26,944 bases of DNA. Source: Pseudomonadota bacterium. Lineage in GTDB: Bacteria; Pseudomonadota; Alphaproteobacteria; Caulobacterales; Caulobacteraceae. Location: positions 1 to 26,944 of the forward strand of contig JAEZCL010000220.1 in NCBI GenBank assembly GCA_023433585.1. Direction: 5' to 3'. The position numbers were made by a program, and so were the translations under genes. Of the stretch, positions 15,309-21,531 are shown piece by piece; the first letter of the stretch is position 1, and each line of letters opens with the position of its first letter. Below the pieces are notes generated by a model that saw only the letters and a program-made list of their open reading frames with translations, did no database searches and had not been told where the DNA came from.

Positions 15309-15346
15309 CGGAACGGGGGCGCCGGCCATTGACCCTCGTATTCCGT

Positions 15347-15374
15347 CGCCTTGCCCCCGGCGGTGTTCTCGTAA
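15347..15374 (+). repeat. Right direct repeat: duplicated CNT 3' end
   Basis: This is the second copy of the 28-bp segment at 14614-14641, with one mismatch, including the triplet that serves as the transporter stop in the left copy. It lies between higA and the glutathione S-transferase gene. If the 733 bp from one repeat to the other are removed, the transporter gene would end directly beside the GST leader, which is probably the ancestral order. Confidence 0.88.
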
Positions 15375-15407
15375 TAGGTTTCTTTTGGAAACTTACGGGA
15401 GGTGACG

Positions 15408-16025
15408 ATGAAGCTCTACGACACCCGCATGGCGCCCAATCCGCGCCGCGTCCGCTGGGTCATGGCCGAAAAGGGGATCGAGGACATCGAGATCGTCCCG
15501 GTCGACCTGATGACGGGCGGGCATCGGTCGCCGGAGCATCGCGCCCGGGCCGGGACGTCGCATGTGCCGGTGCTGGAGCTGGAGGACGGAACCTGCCTGT
15601 CCGAATCCCTCGCCATCGCCCGTTATCTGGAGGCGATCCGCCCCGAGCCCAACCTGTTCGGCCATGATGCGAGGGAACAGGCGCTGGTCGAGATGTGGAT
15701 GCGGCGGGCCGAGATCTATCTGGCCAATCCGATCATGCTGCACACGCGATTCAGCCACCCGGCCCTGGCGGCGCTGGAGGCGCCGGTCCCCGAAGTGGCC
15801 GCCTACAACCTGACCCTGGCCGAGAAGTTCATGAAGCTGATGGACCGCCATCTGGCCGGGCATGAGTTCCTGGCCCTGGACCGCTTCACCATCGCCGACA
15901 TCGTCGCCTTCATCGGGATCGATTTCGCCCGCCTGGTCAAATACCGCCCGCCCGCCGAGCATGAGCATCTGAAGCGCTGGCTGGACGCCTGCCGCGCCCG
16001 CCCGGCGGCCAGGGCGGGGATGTAG
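15408..16025 (+). CDS. Glutathione S-transferase family protein
   Basis: The product has 205 residues. A GGGAGG site 5 nt upstream supports the ATG at 15408 over the GTG at 15402. The thioredoxin-like N-terminal domain starts MKLYDTRMAPNPRRVRWVMA and includes the cis-proline strand HVPVLELEDGT and the glutathione-binding LSESLAIARYLE (Glu-Ser pair). The all-helical C-terminal domain includes FLALDRFTIADIVAFIGIDF, the N-capping box of GSTs. Such enzymes conjugate or reduce electrophiles with glutathione in the cytosol; the substrate is unknown. Its leader starts immediately after the right direct repeat, so insertion of higBA changed what lies upstream of this gene. Confidence 0.9.
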   Translation: MKLYDTRMAPNPRRVRWVMAEKGIEDIEIVPVDLMTGGHRSPEHRARAGTSHVPVLELEDGTCLSESLAIARYLEAIRPEPNLFGHDAREQALVEMWMRRAEIYLANPIMLHTRFSHPALAALEAPVPEVAAYNLTLAEKFMKLMDRHLAGHEFLALDRFTIADIVAFIGIDFARLVKYRPPAEHEHLKRWLDACRARPAARAGM

Positions 16026-16101
16026 GGGCTTTTTCATCCCGCTCGTCCGCGCGGGCTTAGAATGGATGATCGTCACCGGAGTCGGAAGGCCGTATTTTAG
16101 A

Positions 16102-16168
16102 CGATTCAGACCCTGTTTTTCAGCGCGTGAGACTCCAATTGCACTGTTTTTTCGTTCGGGAGTCCAAC
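16102..16168. repeat. Two imperfect tandem repeats, related to 23554-23625
   Basis: Units at about 16102-16134 and 16135-16168 share a core CTGTTTTT (16113 and 16144) followed by GAGACT or GGAGTC, with a 31-bp period. The second unit reads CCAATTGCACTGTTTTTTCG, then a few bases, then GGGAGTCCAAC. The reverse complement of the repeat at 23591-23625 begins CCAATTAGACTGTTTTTCGG and also ends GAGTCTAAC. The 231-bp spacer 16026-16256 holds these units and the XRE promoter and is clearly more AT-rich than its surroundings. I see no gene in it. Confidence 0.5.
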
Positions 16169-16184
16169 GCGCCGCTCTGCGTCT

Positions 16185-16228
16185 TTGAAGTTATGGATAT
16201 TTTATGATATATGATGTTTCAAACATCA
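16185..16228 (+). promoter_or_regulatory. Promoter and palindromic operator of the XRE regulator gene
   Basis: TTGAAG (16185-16190), a 17-bp spacer and TATATG (16208-16213) form a plausible promoter. A perfect palindrome, TGATGTTT (16212-16219), C, AAACATCA (16221-16228), overlaps the -10 and the expected start. This is a typical place for an autorepressor site of the XRE protein encoded 28 bp further on. Confidence 0.6.
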
Positions 16229-16256
16229 CTATCGCTATGTCATCGCTTAGTTATCC

Positions 16257-16538
16257 ATGATTACCGCTGCCCAGCTTCGCGCCGCCCGCGCCCTCGTCGG
16301 CATCGACCAGAAGACCCTGGCCGAGCGCGCGGGGGTGTCGTTGCCCACCATCCAGCGGATGGAGGCCAGCGACGGCAATGTGCGCGGGGTGGTCCAGACC
16401 CTGACCCGGGTGGTCGAGGCGCTGGACCGCGCGGGCGTCGAACTGATCCCGGACAACGCTCCCAGCGCCGGCGCCGGGCGCGGCGTGCGGCTCAAGGCGT
16501 CCTCGCGGCCTGTCGATCACGATCCGCCGGGAGGCTGA
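16257..16538 (+). CDS. XRE-family helix-turn-helix regulator
   Basis: The 93-residue protein begins MITAAQLRAARALVGIDQKT, with a Cro/C1-type helix-turn-helix at about residues 6-55 (LAERAGVSLPTIQRMEASDG). The C-terminal part has a VVEALDRAGVELIPDN segment and GRGVRLK, followed by a short polar tail. Very similar small regulators are common beside SulP transporter genes in Alphaproteobacteria (from memory). No Shine-Dalgarno precedes the ATG. The palindrome at 16212-16228 is its likely own operator. It probably controls itself and perhaps the downstream anion transporter, 111 bp away; the ligand or signal is unknown. Confidence 0.87.
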   Translation: MITAAQLRAARALVGIDQKTLAERAGVSLPTIQRMEASDGNVRGVVQTLTRVVEALDRAGVELIPDNAPSAGAGRGVRLKASSRPVDHDPPGG

Positions 16539-16649
16539 ACAACCACAACACCTTACCTGTTTGCGGCGGCCGCCGACCCCATGACTTAGTCCTTAAGCCC
16601 AGGGCCTGACGATCCCGCCGCGTTCATGCGGCAAAACGAAAGGATCCTC

Positions 16650-18350
16650 ATGGTCGCCCGCCTGCCAAAGCCCACCCTGGCCGAGCTCTACACGCCCAAG
16701 CTGGTGACGGTGCTGCGCGAGGGTTACGGCCTGAAGGGTCTGCGCGCCGACGCGGTGGCGGGTCTGACCGTGGCCATCGTGGCCCTGCCGCTGTCCATGG
16801 CCATCGCCATCGCCTCGGGGGTCGGACCCGAGCGGGGCCTCTACACCGCCATCGTGGGCGGGTTCCTGGTCTCGATGCTGGGCGGCAGCCGCTACCAGAT
16901 CGGCGGGCCGGCGGGCGCCTTCATCGTGCTGGTGGCCGCCACCGTCGCCCAGCACGGGGTGGACGGCCTGATCCTGGCCACCCTGCTCTCCGGCCTGATG
17001 CTCGTGGCCGCCGGGCTCCTGAGGCTGGGGATGTTCGTGAAATACATCCCCTATCCGGTGACGGTGGGGTTCACCACCGGCATCGCAGTCATCATTCTGG
17101 CCAGCCAGGTCAGCGGCCTGTTCGGCCTCAGCCTGCCGGACGGCGAACCGGCTGAATTGGGTGAGAAGCTGTTCGCCCTGTGGGGCGCGGCGCCGACGGT
17201 CAACGGCGCGGCGGTGGCGGTGTCGGCCGGGACCATCGCCCTGATTCTGGCCGTGCGGCGCTGGCGGCCCAAATGGCCGTCCCTGCTGATCGGCGTGGTC
17301 GTGGCCACCGTCGCGGCGGCGGCGCTGAACCTGCCGGTCGAGACGATCCAGAGCCGTTTCGGCGGCATCCCCGGCGGCCTGCCCATGCCGAGCCTGCCGG
17401 ACCTGTCGCTGCGCAAGGTGCTGGCGGTGCTGCCCGCCGCCGCGTCCTTCACCCTGCTGGGCGCCATCGAGAGCCTGTTGTCCGCCGTGGTGGCCGACAG
17501 CATGAGCGGGCGTCGGCACCGCTCCAACAGCGAACTGGTGGGCCAGGGCGTGGCCAACGTCGGCTCGGCCCTGTTCGGCGGCTTCTGCGTCACCGGGACC
17601 ATCGCCCGCACCGCCACCAATGTCCGCTCCGGCGCGCGCGGGCCGGTGGCGGGAATGCTGCATTCGCTGATCCTTCTGGCGGTCATGCTGCTGGCGGCGC
17701 CCCTGGCCGGCTACATCCCGCTGGCGGCCCTGGCGGGCGTGCTGGCGACGGTGGCCTGGAACATGGCCGAGCGGCACGCCTTCGCCGTGCTGGTCAGGAC
17801 GTCCAGGGCCGATGCGGTGGTGCTGATCTCCACCTTCGTCCTGACCCTGTTCATCGACCTGATGACCGGCATCCTGGTGGGCTTTTCGCTGGCCTCGCTC
17901 CTGTTCCTGCACCGCATGTCGCGCACGGTGGAGGTCGAGCGCACCGGCGTCATCTCCGACCGCGACCGGCCCGATACGGAGAACGGCCGCACCCTCTATG
18001 ACGCGGCGGACCGCGACATCGTCGTCTATCGCATCACCGGCGCCTTCTTCTTCGGCGCGGCGGCGGGCGTGGCGGCGGCGCTGGAGCGCATCGGCGACCA
18101 GCCGCGCGCCTTCATCATCGACTTCTCAGCCGTGCCGGTGCTGGACTCCACGGCGGCGGCGACCCTTGAGGGTTTCGCGCGCAAGGCCGCCGGGCGCGGC
18201 GCCCAGGTGCACCTGTCCGGCGCCAACGCCGCCATCCGCCGCACCCTCCAGCTTCAGGGCGTGCGCCCGCCGCTGGCGCACTATCACGGCAGCCTCGAGC
18301 GCGCCTTTGGCCGGGTCCGCGCCGCGCTGGCGGAGCGGGAGGCCGGTTGA
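16650..18350 (+). CDS. SulP-family inorganic anion transporter with STAS domain
   Basis: The membrane protein has 566 residues. I use the ATG at 16650 because AAGGA lies about 8 nt upstream; an ATG at 16626 would add eight residues. Ten or more hydrophobic segments fill residues 20-420. They carry SulP features such as DAVAGLTVAIVALPLSMAIA, GPERGLYTAIVGGFLVSMLG, YQIGGPAGAFIVLVA, a NSELVGQGVANVGSALFGGF stretch, and GTIARTATNVRSGARGPVAG. Residues about 445-555 form the cytoplasmic STAS domain (DIVVYRITGAFFFGAA, IIDFSAVPVLDSTAAATLEG). Family members move sulfate, bicarbonate, or dicarboxylates; the substrate here is open, and no carbonic anhydrase or sulfur gene is adjacent. The stop is 31 bp before the phd/vapC pair. 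Confidence 0.92.
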   Translation: MVARLPKPTLAELYTPKLVTVLREGYGLKGLRADAVAGLTVAIVALPLSMAIAIASGVGPERGLYTAIVGGFLVSMLGGSRYQIGGPAGAFIVLVAATVAQHGVDGLILATLLSGLMLVAAGLLRLGMFVKYIPYPVTVGFTTGIAVIILASQVSGLFGLSLPDGEPAELGEKLFALWGAAPTVNGAAVAVSAGTIALILAVRRWRPKWPSLLIGVVVATVAAAALNLPVETIQSRFGGIPGGLPMPSLPDLSLRKVLAVLPAAASFTLLGAIESLLSAVVADSMSGRRHRSNSELVGQGVANVGSALFGGFCVTGTIARTATNVRSGARGPVAGMLHSLILLAVMLLAAPLAGYIPLAALAGVLATVAWNMAERHAFAVLVRTSRADAVVLISTFVLTLFIDLMTGILVGFSLASLLFLHRMSRTVEVERTGVISDRDRPDTENGRTLYDAADRDIVVYRITGAFFFGAAAGVAAALERIGDQPRAFIIDFSAVPVLDSTAAATLEGFARKAAGRGAQVHLSGANAAIRRTLQLQGVRPPLAHYHGSLERAFGRVRAALAEREAG

Positions 18351-18358
18351 ATTTTCAG

Positions 18359-18377
18359 CTTAGCTAAGTTAGCTTAG
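18359..18377. promoter_or_regulatory. Operator of the phd/vapC toxin-antitoxin pair
   Basis: A perfect 10-bp palindrome CTTAGCTAAG (18359-18368) overlaps a second inverted repeat, CTAAG (18364-18368) with CTTAG (18373-18377). It fills the 31-bp gap between the transporter stop and the antitoxin ATG at 18382. The TTAGCT pattern repeated three times contrasts sharply with the GC-rich flanks. Toxin-antitoxin complexes of this type bind such sites. A TTGAAT at 18347 could serve as -35, but no good -10 is evident. Confidence 0.6.
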
Positions 18378-18381
18378 TTCC

Positions 18382-18669
18382 ATGGCCGCCACCGCGAACA
18401 TCCACGACGCCAAGACCAACCTGTCGAAGCTGATCGAACGCGCCCTGGCGGGCGAGGAGGTCATCATCGCCAAGGCGGGCAAGCCGCTTGTGCGCCTGCA
18501 GCCGGTTCAGGCGGCCAAGCCGGAGGGTCGGCGGGGAATTCTTGGGGCCATGCGGGGGCAGTTCCAGCTTCAGCCGGGATGGGACGACCCCGCCCTCGAC
18601 AAGGAGATCGAGGACCTCTTCTACAACAGCGAGATATTTCCCGAGCGTCAGGGCTTCGCCGAAGAGTGA
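18382..18669 (+). CDS. Phd/YefM-family antitoxin
   Basis: The product has 95 residues. The N-terminal half is the Phd/YefM DNA-binding fold: NIHDAKTNLSKLIERALAGE, then EVIIAKAGKPLVRLQPV. The C-terminal half (GILGAMRGQFQLQPGWDDPA, then LDKEIEDLFYN) is the disordered or helical part that wraps around the toxin. It belongs with the PIN toxin encoded directly after, whose GTG overlaps this stop (GTGA at 18666-18669). It should repress its own operon through the palindromes at 18359-18377. There is no Shine-Dalgarno before the ATG, so a very short leader or leaderless message is possible. Confidence 0.9.
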   Translation: MAATANIHDAKTNLSKLIERALAGEEVIIAKAGKPLVRLQPVQAAKPEGRRGILGAMRGQFQLQPGWDDPALDKEIEDLFYNSEIFPERQGFAEE

Positions 18670-19043
18670 GGCTCCTGCTCGACACCAACGTGCTGCTTCG
18701 GGCCCTGGAGGAGCCGCATCGCCTGGCGGCCGACGTTCAGGTGGTGCTGGATGACCTTGCCAATACGCTGTTCGTCACGACCGCTTCCCTGGTCGAAATC
18801 TCGATCAAGGTGGGGACCGGGCGCATGGTGATGCCGCCGCGCCTGATCGACCGGCTGACCGAACTGGGATGCGAGTTGCTGCCGGTCAAGGCCGAGCACG
18901 CCATGCGGATGGCCGAACTGCCCTTGATCCACCGCGACCCGTTCGATCGCCTGATCGTAGCCCAGGCGTTGTCGGAGAACCTGGTCCTTTTGACGACGGA
19001 TCGCCTGCTTGAGACCTATGGCTGCGCGGTCATGCGCGCCTGA
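18666..19043 (+). CDS. vapC: VapC-like PIN-domain toxin
   Basis: The product has 125 residues from the GTG at 18666, which overlaps the antitoxin stop; this start gives the canonical opening VRLLLDTNVLLRAL. The four PIN acidic residues are present: Asp6, Glu44 (ASLVEISIK), Asp94 (HRDPFDRLIVAQA) and Asp112 (LLTTDRLLETYG). PIN toxins of this kind are magnesium-dependent RNases that usually cut tRNA or rRNA loops. The RDPFDR motif is typical of the subgroup paired with Phd-type antitoxins (COG3744). The catalytic set is intact, so the toxin is probably active. The stop lies 3 bp from the convergent thioesterase stop. Confidence 0.92.
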   Translation: MRLLLDTNVLLRALEEPHRLAADVQVVLDDLANTLFVTTASLVEISIKVGTGRMVMPPRLIDRLTELGCELLPVKAEHAMRMAELPLIHRDPFDRLIVAQALSENLVLLTTDRLLETYGCAVMRA

Positions 19044-19046
19044 CCC

Positions 19047-19481
19047 TCAAGCCCTCGGCCGGAATTTCCGGATCACACCCGAAAACGTCATCAGCATCCG
19101 CTCGCCCGTGGTGATCTGGCCGCGCACGAAGATCAGACTGCCGCCCGCGCGCACCACCTCGCCCGTCGCCTCCACCAGCTCGCCCACATGGGCGCCGTCG
19201 ATGAAGGTGGAGTCCAGCTGCACCGTCACGCCGGACTGACCCTCCATCTCCTGATAGGCGGTCTGGAACAGGGCGATGTCGGCGAAGGTCATCAGGCAGC
19301 CGCCGTGCATCCGCCCGCCCGTGTTCATGTGTTTGGGCTCGGCGCGGAAGGCGCAGCGCATCCGTCCATCTGCGTCCAGCTTGAAATAGAACGGCCCCAC
19401 CACCTGGTCGAAGGTGCCGTGCAGGTCATAGGTTTGCCAGCCCGCGAATTCCCCTTCGCTCACCGTGATCTGGGCGACCAT
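19047..19481 (-). CDS. PaaI-family hotdog thioesterase
   Basis: The product has 144 residues from the ATG at 19481, which has a GGGAG upstream. It has the hotdog pattern: a core strand (DQVVGPFYFKLDADGRMRCA), then KHMNTGGRMHGGCLMTFAD with the HGG turn leading into the central helix ADIALFQTAYQEM, and strands VTVQLDSTFIDGAHVGELVE and SLIFVRGQITTGERMLMTF. Such enzymes hydrolyse acyl-CoA thioesters; the residues around HGG(C/A)...D form the active site in PaaI relatives. The acyl substrate is unknown. It faces vapC tail-to-tail and is divergent from the DUF3253 gene with a 48-bp gap. Confidence 0.88.
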   Translation of the reverse strand: MVAQITVSEGEFAGWQTYDLHGTFDQVVGPFYFKLDADGRMRCAFRAEPKHMNTGGRMHGGCLMTFADIALFQTAYQEMEGQSGVTVQLDSTFIDGAHVGELVEATGEVVRAGGSLIFVRGQITTGERMLMTFSGVIRKFRPRA

Positions 19482-19529
19482 GTCATTCTCCCACTCGAAA
19501 TCTGTTTTGCGCCGCAGCATATAGAGCCG

Positions 19530-19796
19530 ATGACCGATCCGATCGAAAGCGCCATTTTCGACCATCTGAACCGGCTGGCGCCCGGCAAATCCATCGAACC
19601 CTCCGACGTGGCCAAGGCGCTGGAGCCCGAGCAGTGGCGGAGGATGCTGCCCAGGGTGCGCGCCGTGGCCGTCGGCCTGGCCCGCGAGGGCCGCCTGGTC
19701 CTCACCAAGAAGGGCAAGCCGGTCGATCCGGACGCCTTCAAGGGAGTCATCCGGCTGAAACTGCCGGACGTCGCTGGAGAGCATGACCCAGCCTGA
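19530..19796 (+). CDS. DUF3253 domain-containing protein
   Basis: The product has 88 residues. It reads MTDPIESAIFDHLNRLAPGK, then SIEPSDVAKALEPEQWRRML, PRVRAVAVGLAREGRLVLTK and KGKPVDPDAFKGVIRLKLP. This is the complete DUF3253 pattern, a winged-helix-like small domain with a basic KKGKPVD wing. No function is established for the family; its look suggests nucleic-acid binding. Its last 14 bp overlap the start of the UDG-family gene in another frame, so the two are translationally coupled, and a link with DNA repair is a fair guess. The ribosome site is weak. Confidence 0.82.
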   Translation: MTDPIESAIFDHLNRLAPGKSIEPSDVAKALEPEQWRRMLPRVRAVAVGLAREGRLVLTKKGKPVDPDAFKGVIRLKLPDVAGEHDPA

Positions 19797-20373
19797 CCTG
19801 AACAGTCTGCTGGACGACATCGCCGCCTGCCGCGCCTGCGCGGGCGACCTGCCGCACGAACCCCGGCCGGTGGTGATGGTGTCGCCTGAGACCCGCATCC
19901 TGATCTGCGGCCAGGCGCCGGGACGCCGCGTGCATGAAAGCGGCAAGCCCTTCACCGATCCGTCCGGCGACCGGCTGCGCGGCTGGATGGGCGTGGACGG
20001 CGAAACCTTCTACGGCGACCCGCGCGTCGGGGTGGCGGCTATAGCCTTCTGCTATCCGGGCACCGCGCCGAAAGGCGGAGACTATCCGCCGCCGAAACGC
20101 TGCGCCGAACTGTGGCGGCGACCGCTGCTGGCGGCGCTGGAGCGGGTGGAGCTGACCCTGCTGGTCGGCAGCTATGCGCAACCGTGGGCGCTGGGGGACC
20201 GTATGAAGGCGGACATGACAGAGACCGTGCGAGCCTGGCGGGAATACGCTCCCGACCTCCTGCCCCTGCCGCATCCGTCCTGGCGCAACACGGCCTGGCT
20301 GAAGCGCAATCCCTGGTTCGAAGCCGAGGTGGTCCCGTATCTGCGGGCGCGCGTGCGGGGTATTCTGGCGTGA
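19783..20373 (+). CDS. Uracil-DNA glycosylase superfamily protein
   Basis: The product has 196 residues. It begins with a CRAC pair (Cys16, Cys19), then a motif I-like stretch ILICGQAPGRRVHESGKPF followed by a TDPSGDRLRGWMG segment. Further on there are an FCYPG cysteine and a KRCAELW cysteine 17 residues apart, and the end has PLPHPSWRN, the HPS motif II. The cysteine layout (CX2C and CX16C) resembles the 4Fe-4S site of family 4 UDGs. Motif I reads GQAPG where family 4 has G-E-x-P-G, so activity on uracil is uncertain. It overlaps the DUF3253 gene by 14 bp, and its TGA shares a base with a possible hydrolase ATG. Confidence 0.85.
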   Translation: MTQPDLNSLLDDIAACRACAGDLPHEPRPVVMVSPETRILICGQAPGRRVHESGKPFTDPSGDRLRGWMGVDGETFYGDPRVGVAAIAFCYPGTAPKGGDYPPPKRCAELWRRPLLAALERVELTLLVGSYAQPWALGDRMKADMTETVRAWREYAPDLLPLPHPSWRNTAWLKRNPWFEAEVVPYLRARVRGILA

Positions 20374-21527
20374 TGAGCCAAACCGATCATCCCCTCTCCC
20401 ATGGGGAGAGGGAGGGGCCCGACGCGAAGCGGCGGGAGGGTGAGGGGGTTCGGTTGTTCCGAACCCGGCGCCGTAACCCCTCATCCCCCGCACAAGGACG
20501 AAGCCGCTTCGCGCCTTCGTGCGCGGGTTCCCCCTTCTCCCGATGGGAGAAGGTTTTCGCGCTGTGTGGATTTCTCCTCCTCTCCGCCTGCGCGCCCACG
20601 ATCCAGCAGCCGCTCACGCCGCCGCCCGCGTTCAGCGGTCCGTCCATCCAGGCCGGCGCCTTCATGGTTCAGGACGGGGCGCGGCTGCCCATGCTGTCCT
20701 GGCTGCCGGAGGGCGAGCCGTGGGCGGTGGTGGTCGCCCTGCACGGCATGAACGACCACAAGGCGTCGTTCCACCTGGCCGGGCCGCACTGGGCCGAGCG
20801 GGGGATTGCGACCTACGCCTATGACCAGCGCGGCTTCGGCCGGGCGCCGGGGCGAGGCGTCTGGGCCGGGCGCGAACTGATGGCCGAGGATCTGCGGACT
20901 GTGACCGCCCTGGTGCGTGCGCGGCATCCGAACGCGGTCGTCGCCGTGGCGGGCGAGAGCATGGGCGGGGCGGTCGGCGTGACCGCCTTCGCCTCAGACC
21001 GCCCGCCCGACGCGGACCGGCTGATCCTGCTGGCGCCGGCGGTGTGGGGTTGGTCCAGCCAGCCCCTGGCCAACCGCGCGGGCCTGTGGATCGCGGCGCG
21101 GCTGATGGGGGCGACGGCGGTGGAGCCGCCCGACTGGGCCGTGCGCGACATCCGCGCCACCGACAACACGCTGGAGCTGCTGCGCATGGGCCGCGATCCG
21201 GACATGCTGTTCTCCACCCGCTTCGACACGCTTTACGGCCTGGTGGACCTGATGGAGGCGGCCAGCCGTGATCTGGGGCGGGTCAGGGTTCCGACGGCCC
21301 TGTTCCACGGCGCCCATGACCAGATCATCCGCGCCGAGCCCATGGCGCGCGCCCTGGCGGAGGCGGGCGAGGCCCCGAACCTGCGCACGGCCTTTTATCC
21401 GGACGGCCGGCACCTGCTGAACCGGGATCACCAGGCCCTGGCGGTTTATGGCGATGTGGAGGCGTTCCTGCGCGATCCGGCGGCGCCGTTCCCGTCCGGC
21501 GCCGATCCGGTTCCGGCGCAGCCGTAG
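20373..21527 (+). CDS. Alpha/beta hydrolase (monoacylglycerol-lipase-like), probable lipoprotein with repeat-derived N-terminus
   Basis: As drawn, the protein has 384 residues from an ATG overlapping the previous stop (TGATG). Residues 1-62 are encoded by the palindromic repeat element 20392-20553 and are Arg/Ser/Gly-rich, unlike a normal protein. A lipoprotein-type signal FALCGFLLLSACAPT then begins, with no ATG, GTG or TTG immediately before it. The catalytic domain has the oxyanion segment VVVALHGMNDHKASF, YDQRGFGRAPG, the nucleophile elbow VAGESMGGAVG, an acid in FHGAHDQ, and a His in DGRHLLNRD. This is the serine hydrolase S33/monoacylglycerol-lipase pattern. The true start is open; translation may begin at a non-standard codon after the GGAGAAGG of the repeat (20546-20553). 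Confidence 0.78.
   Translation: MSQTDHPLSHGEREGPDAKRREGEGVRLFRTRRRNPSSPAQGRSRFAPSCAGSPFSRWEKVFALCGFLLLSACAPTIQQPLTPPPAFSGPSIQAGAFMVQDGARLPMLSWLPEGEPWAVVVALHGMNDHKASFHLAGPHWAERGIATYAYDQRGFGRAPGRGVWAGRELMAEDLRTVTALVRARHPNAVVAVAGESMGGAVGVTAFASDRPPDADRLILLAPAVWGWSSQPLANRAGLWIAARLMGATAVEPPDWAVRDIRATDNTLELLRMGRDPDMLFSTRFDTLYGLVDLMEAASRDLGRVRVPTALFHGAHDQIIRAEPMARALAEAGEAPNLRTAFYPDGRHLLNRDHQALAVYGDVEAFLRDPAAPFPSGADPVPAQP
20392..20553. repeat. Palindromic repeat element, copy 1 (forms the hydrolase 5' end)
   Basis: The element is bounded by CCCTCTCCC (20392-20400) with GGGGAGAGGG (20403-20412) at the left and CCTTCTCCC (20533-20541) with GGGAGAAGG (20545-20553) at the right. Between them lie a GAGGGGGTTCGG and a CCCCTCATCCCC box, and a GCGCGGGTTCCCCC leads into the right hairpin. 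The same order occurs at 23889-24065, and the left hairpin again at 26849-26869. Confidence 0.75.
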
Positions 21528-21531
21528 GGGA

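Noticed and set aside
14642..15346. higBA as part of a prophage or integrative element
   Set aside because: No integrase, phage gene or tRNA attachment site is seen; the neighbours are ordinary chromosomal genes. Only the flanking 28-bp repeats suggest insertion.
16593..17912. Long minus-strand frame opposite the SulP gene, and similar long frames at 4660-5709, 22043-23437 and 25318-26709
   Set aside because: All are antisense mirrors of well-supported genes, with Arg/Gln/His/Gly-rich compositions and no recognisable motif.
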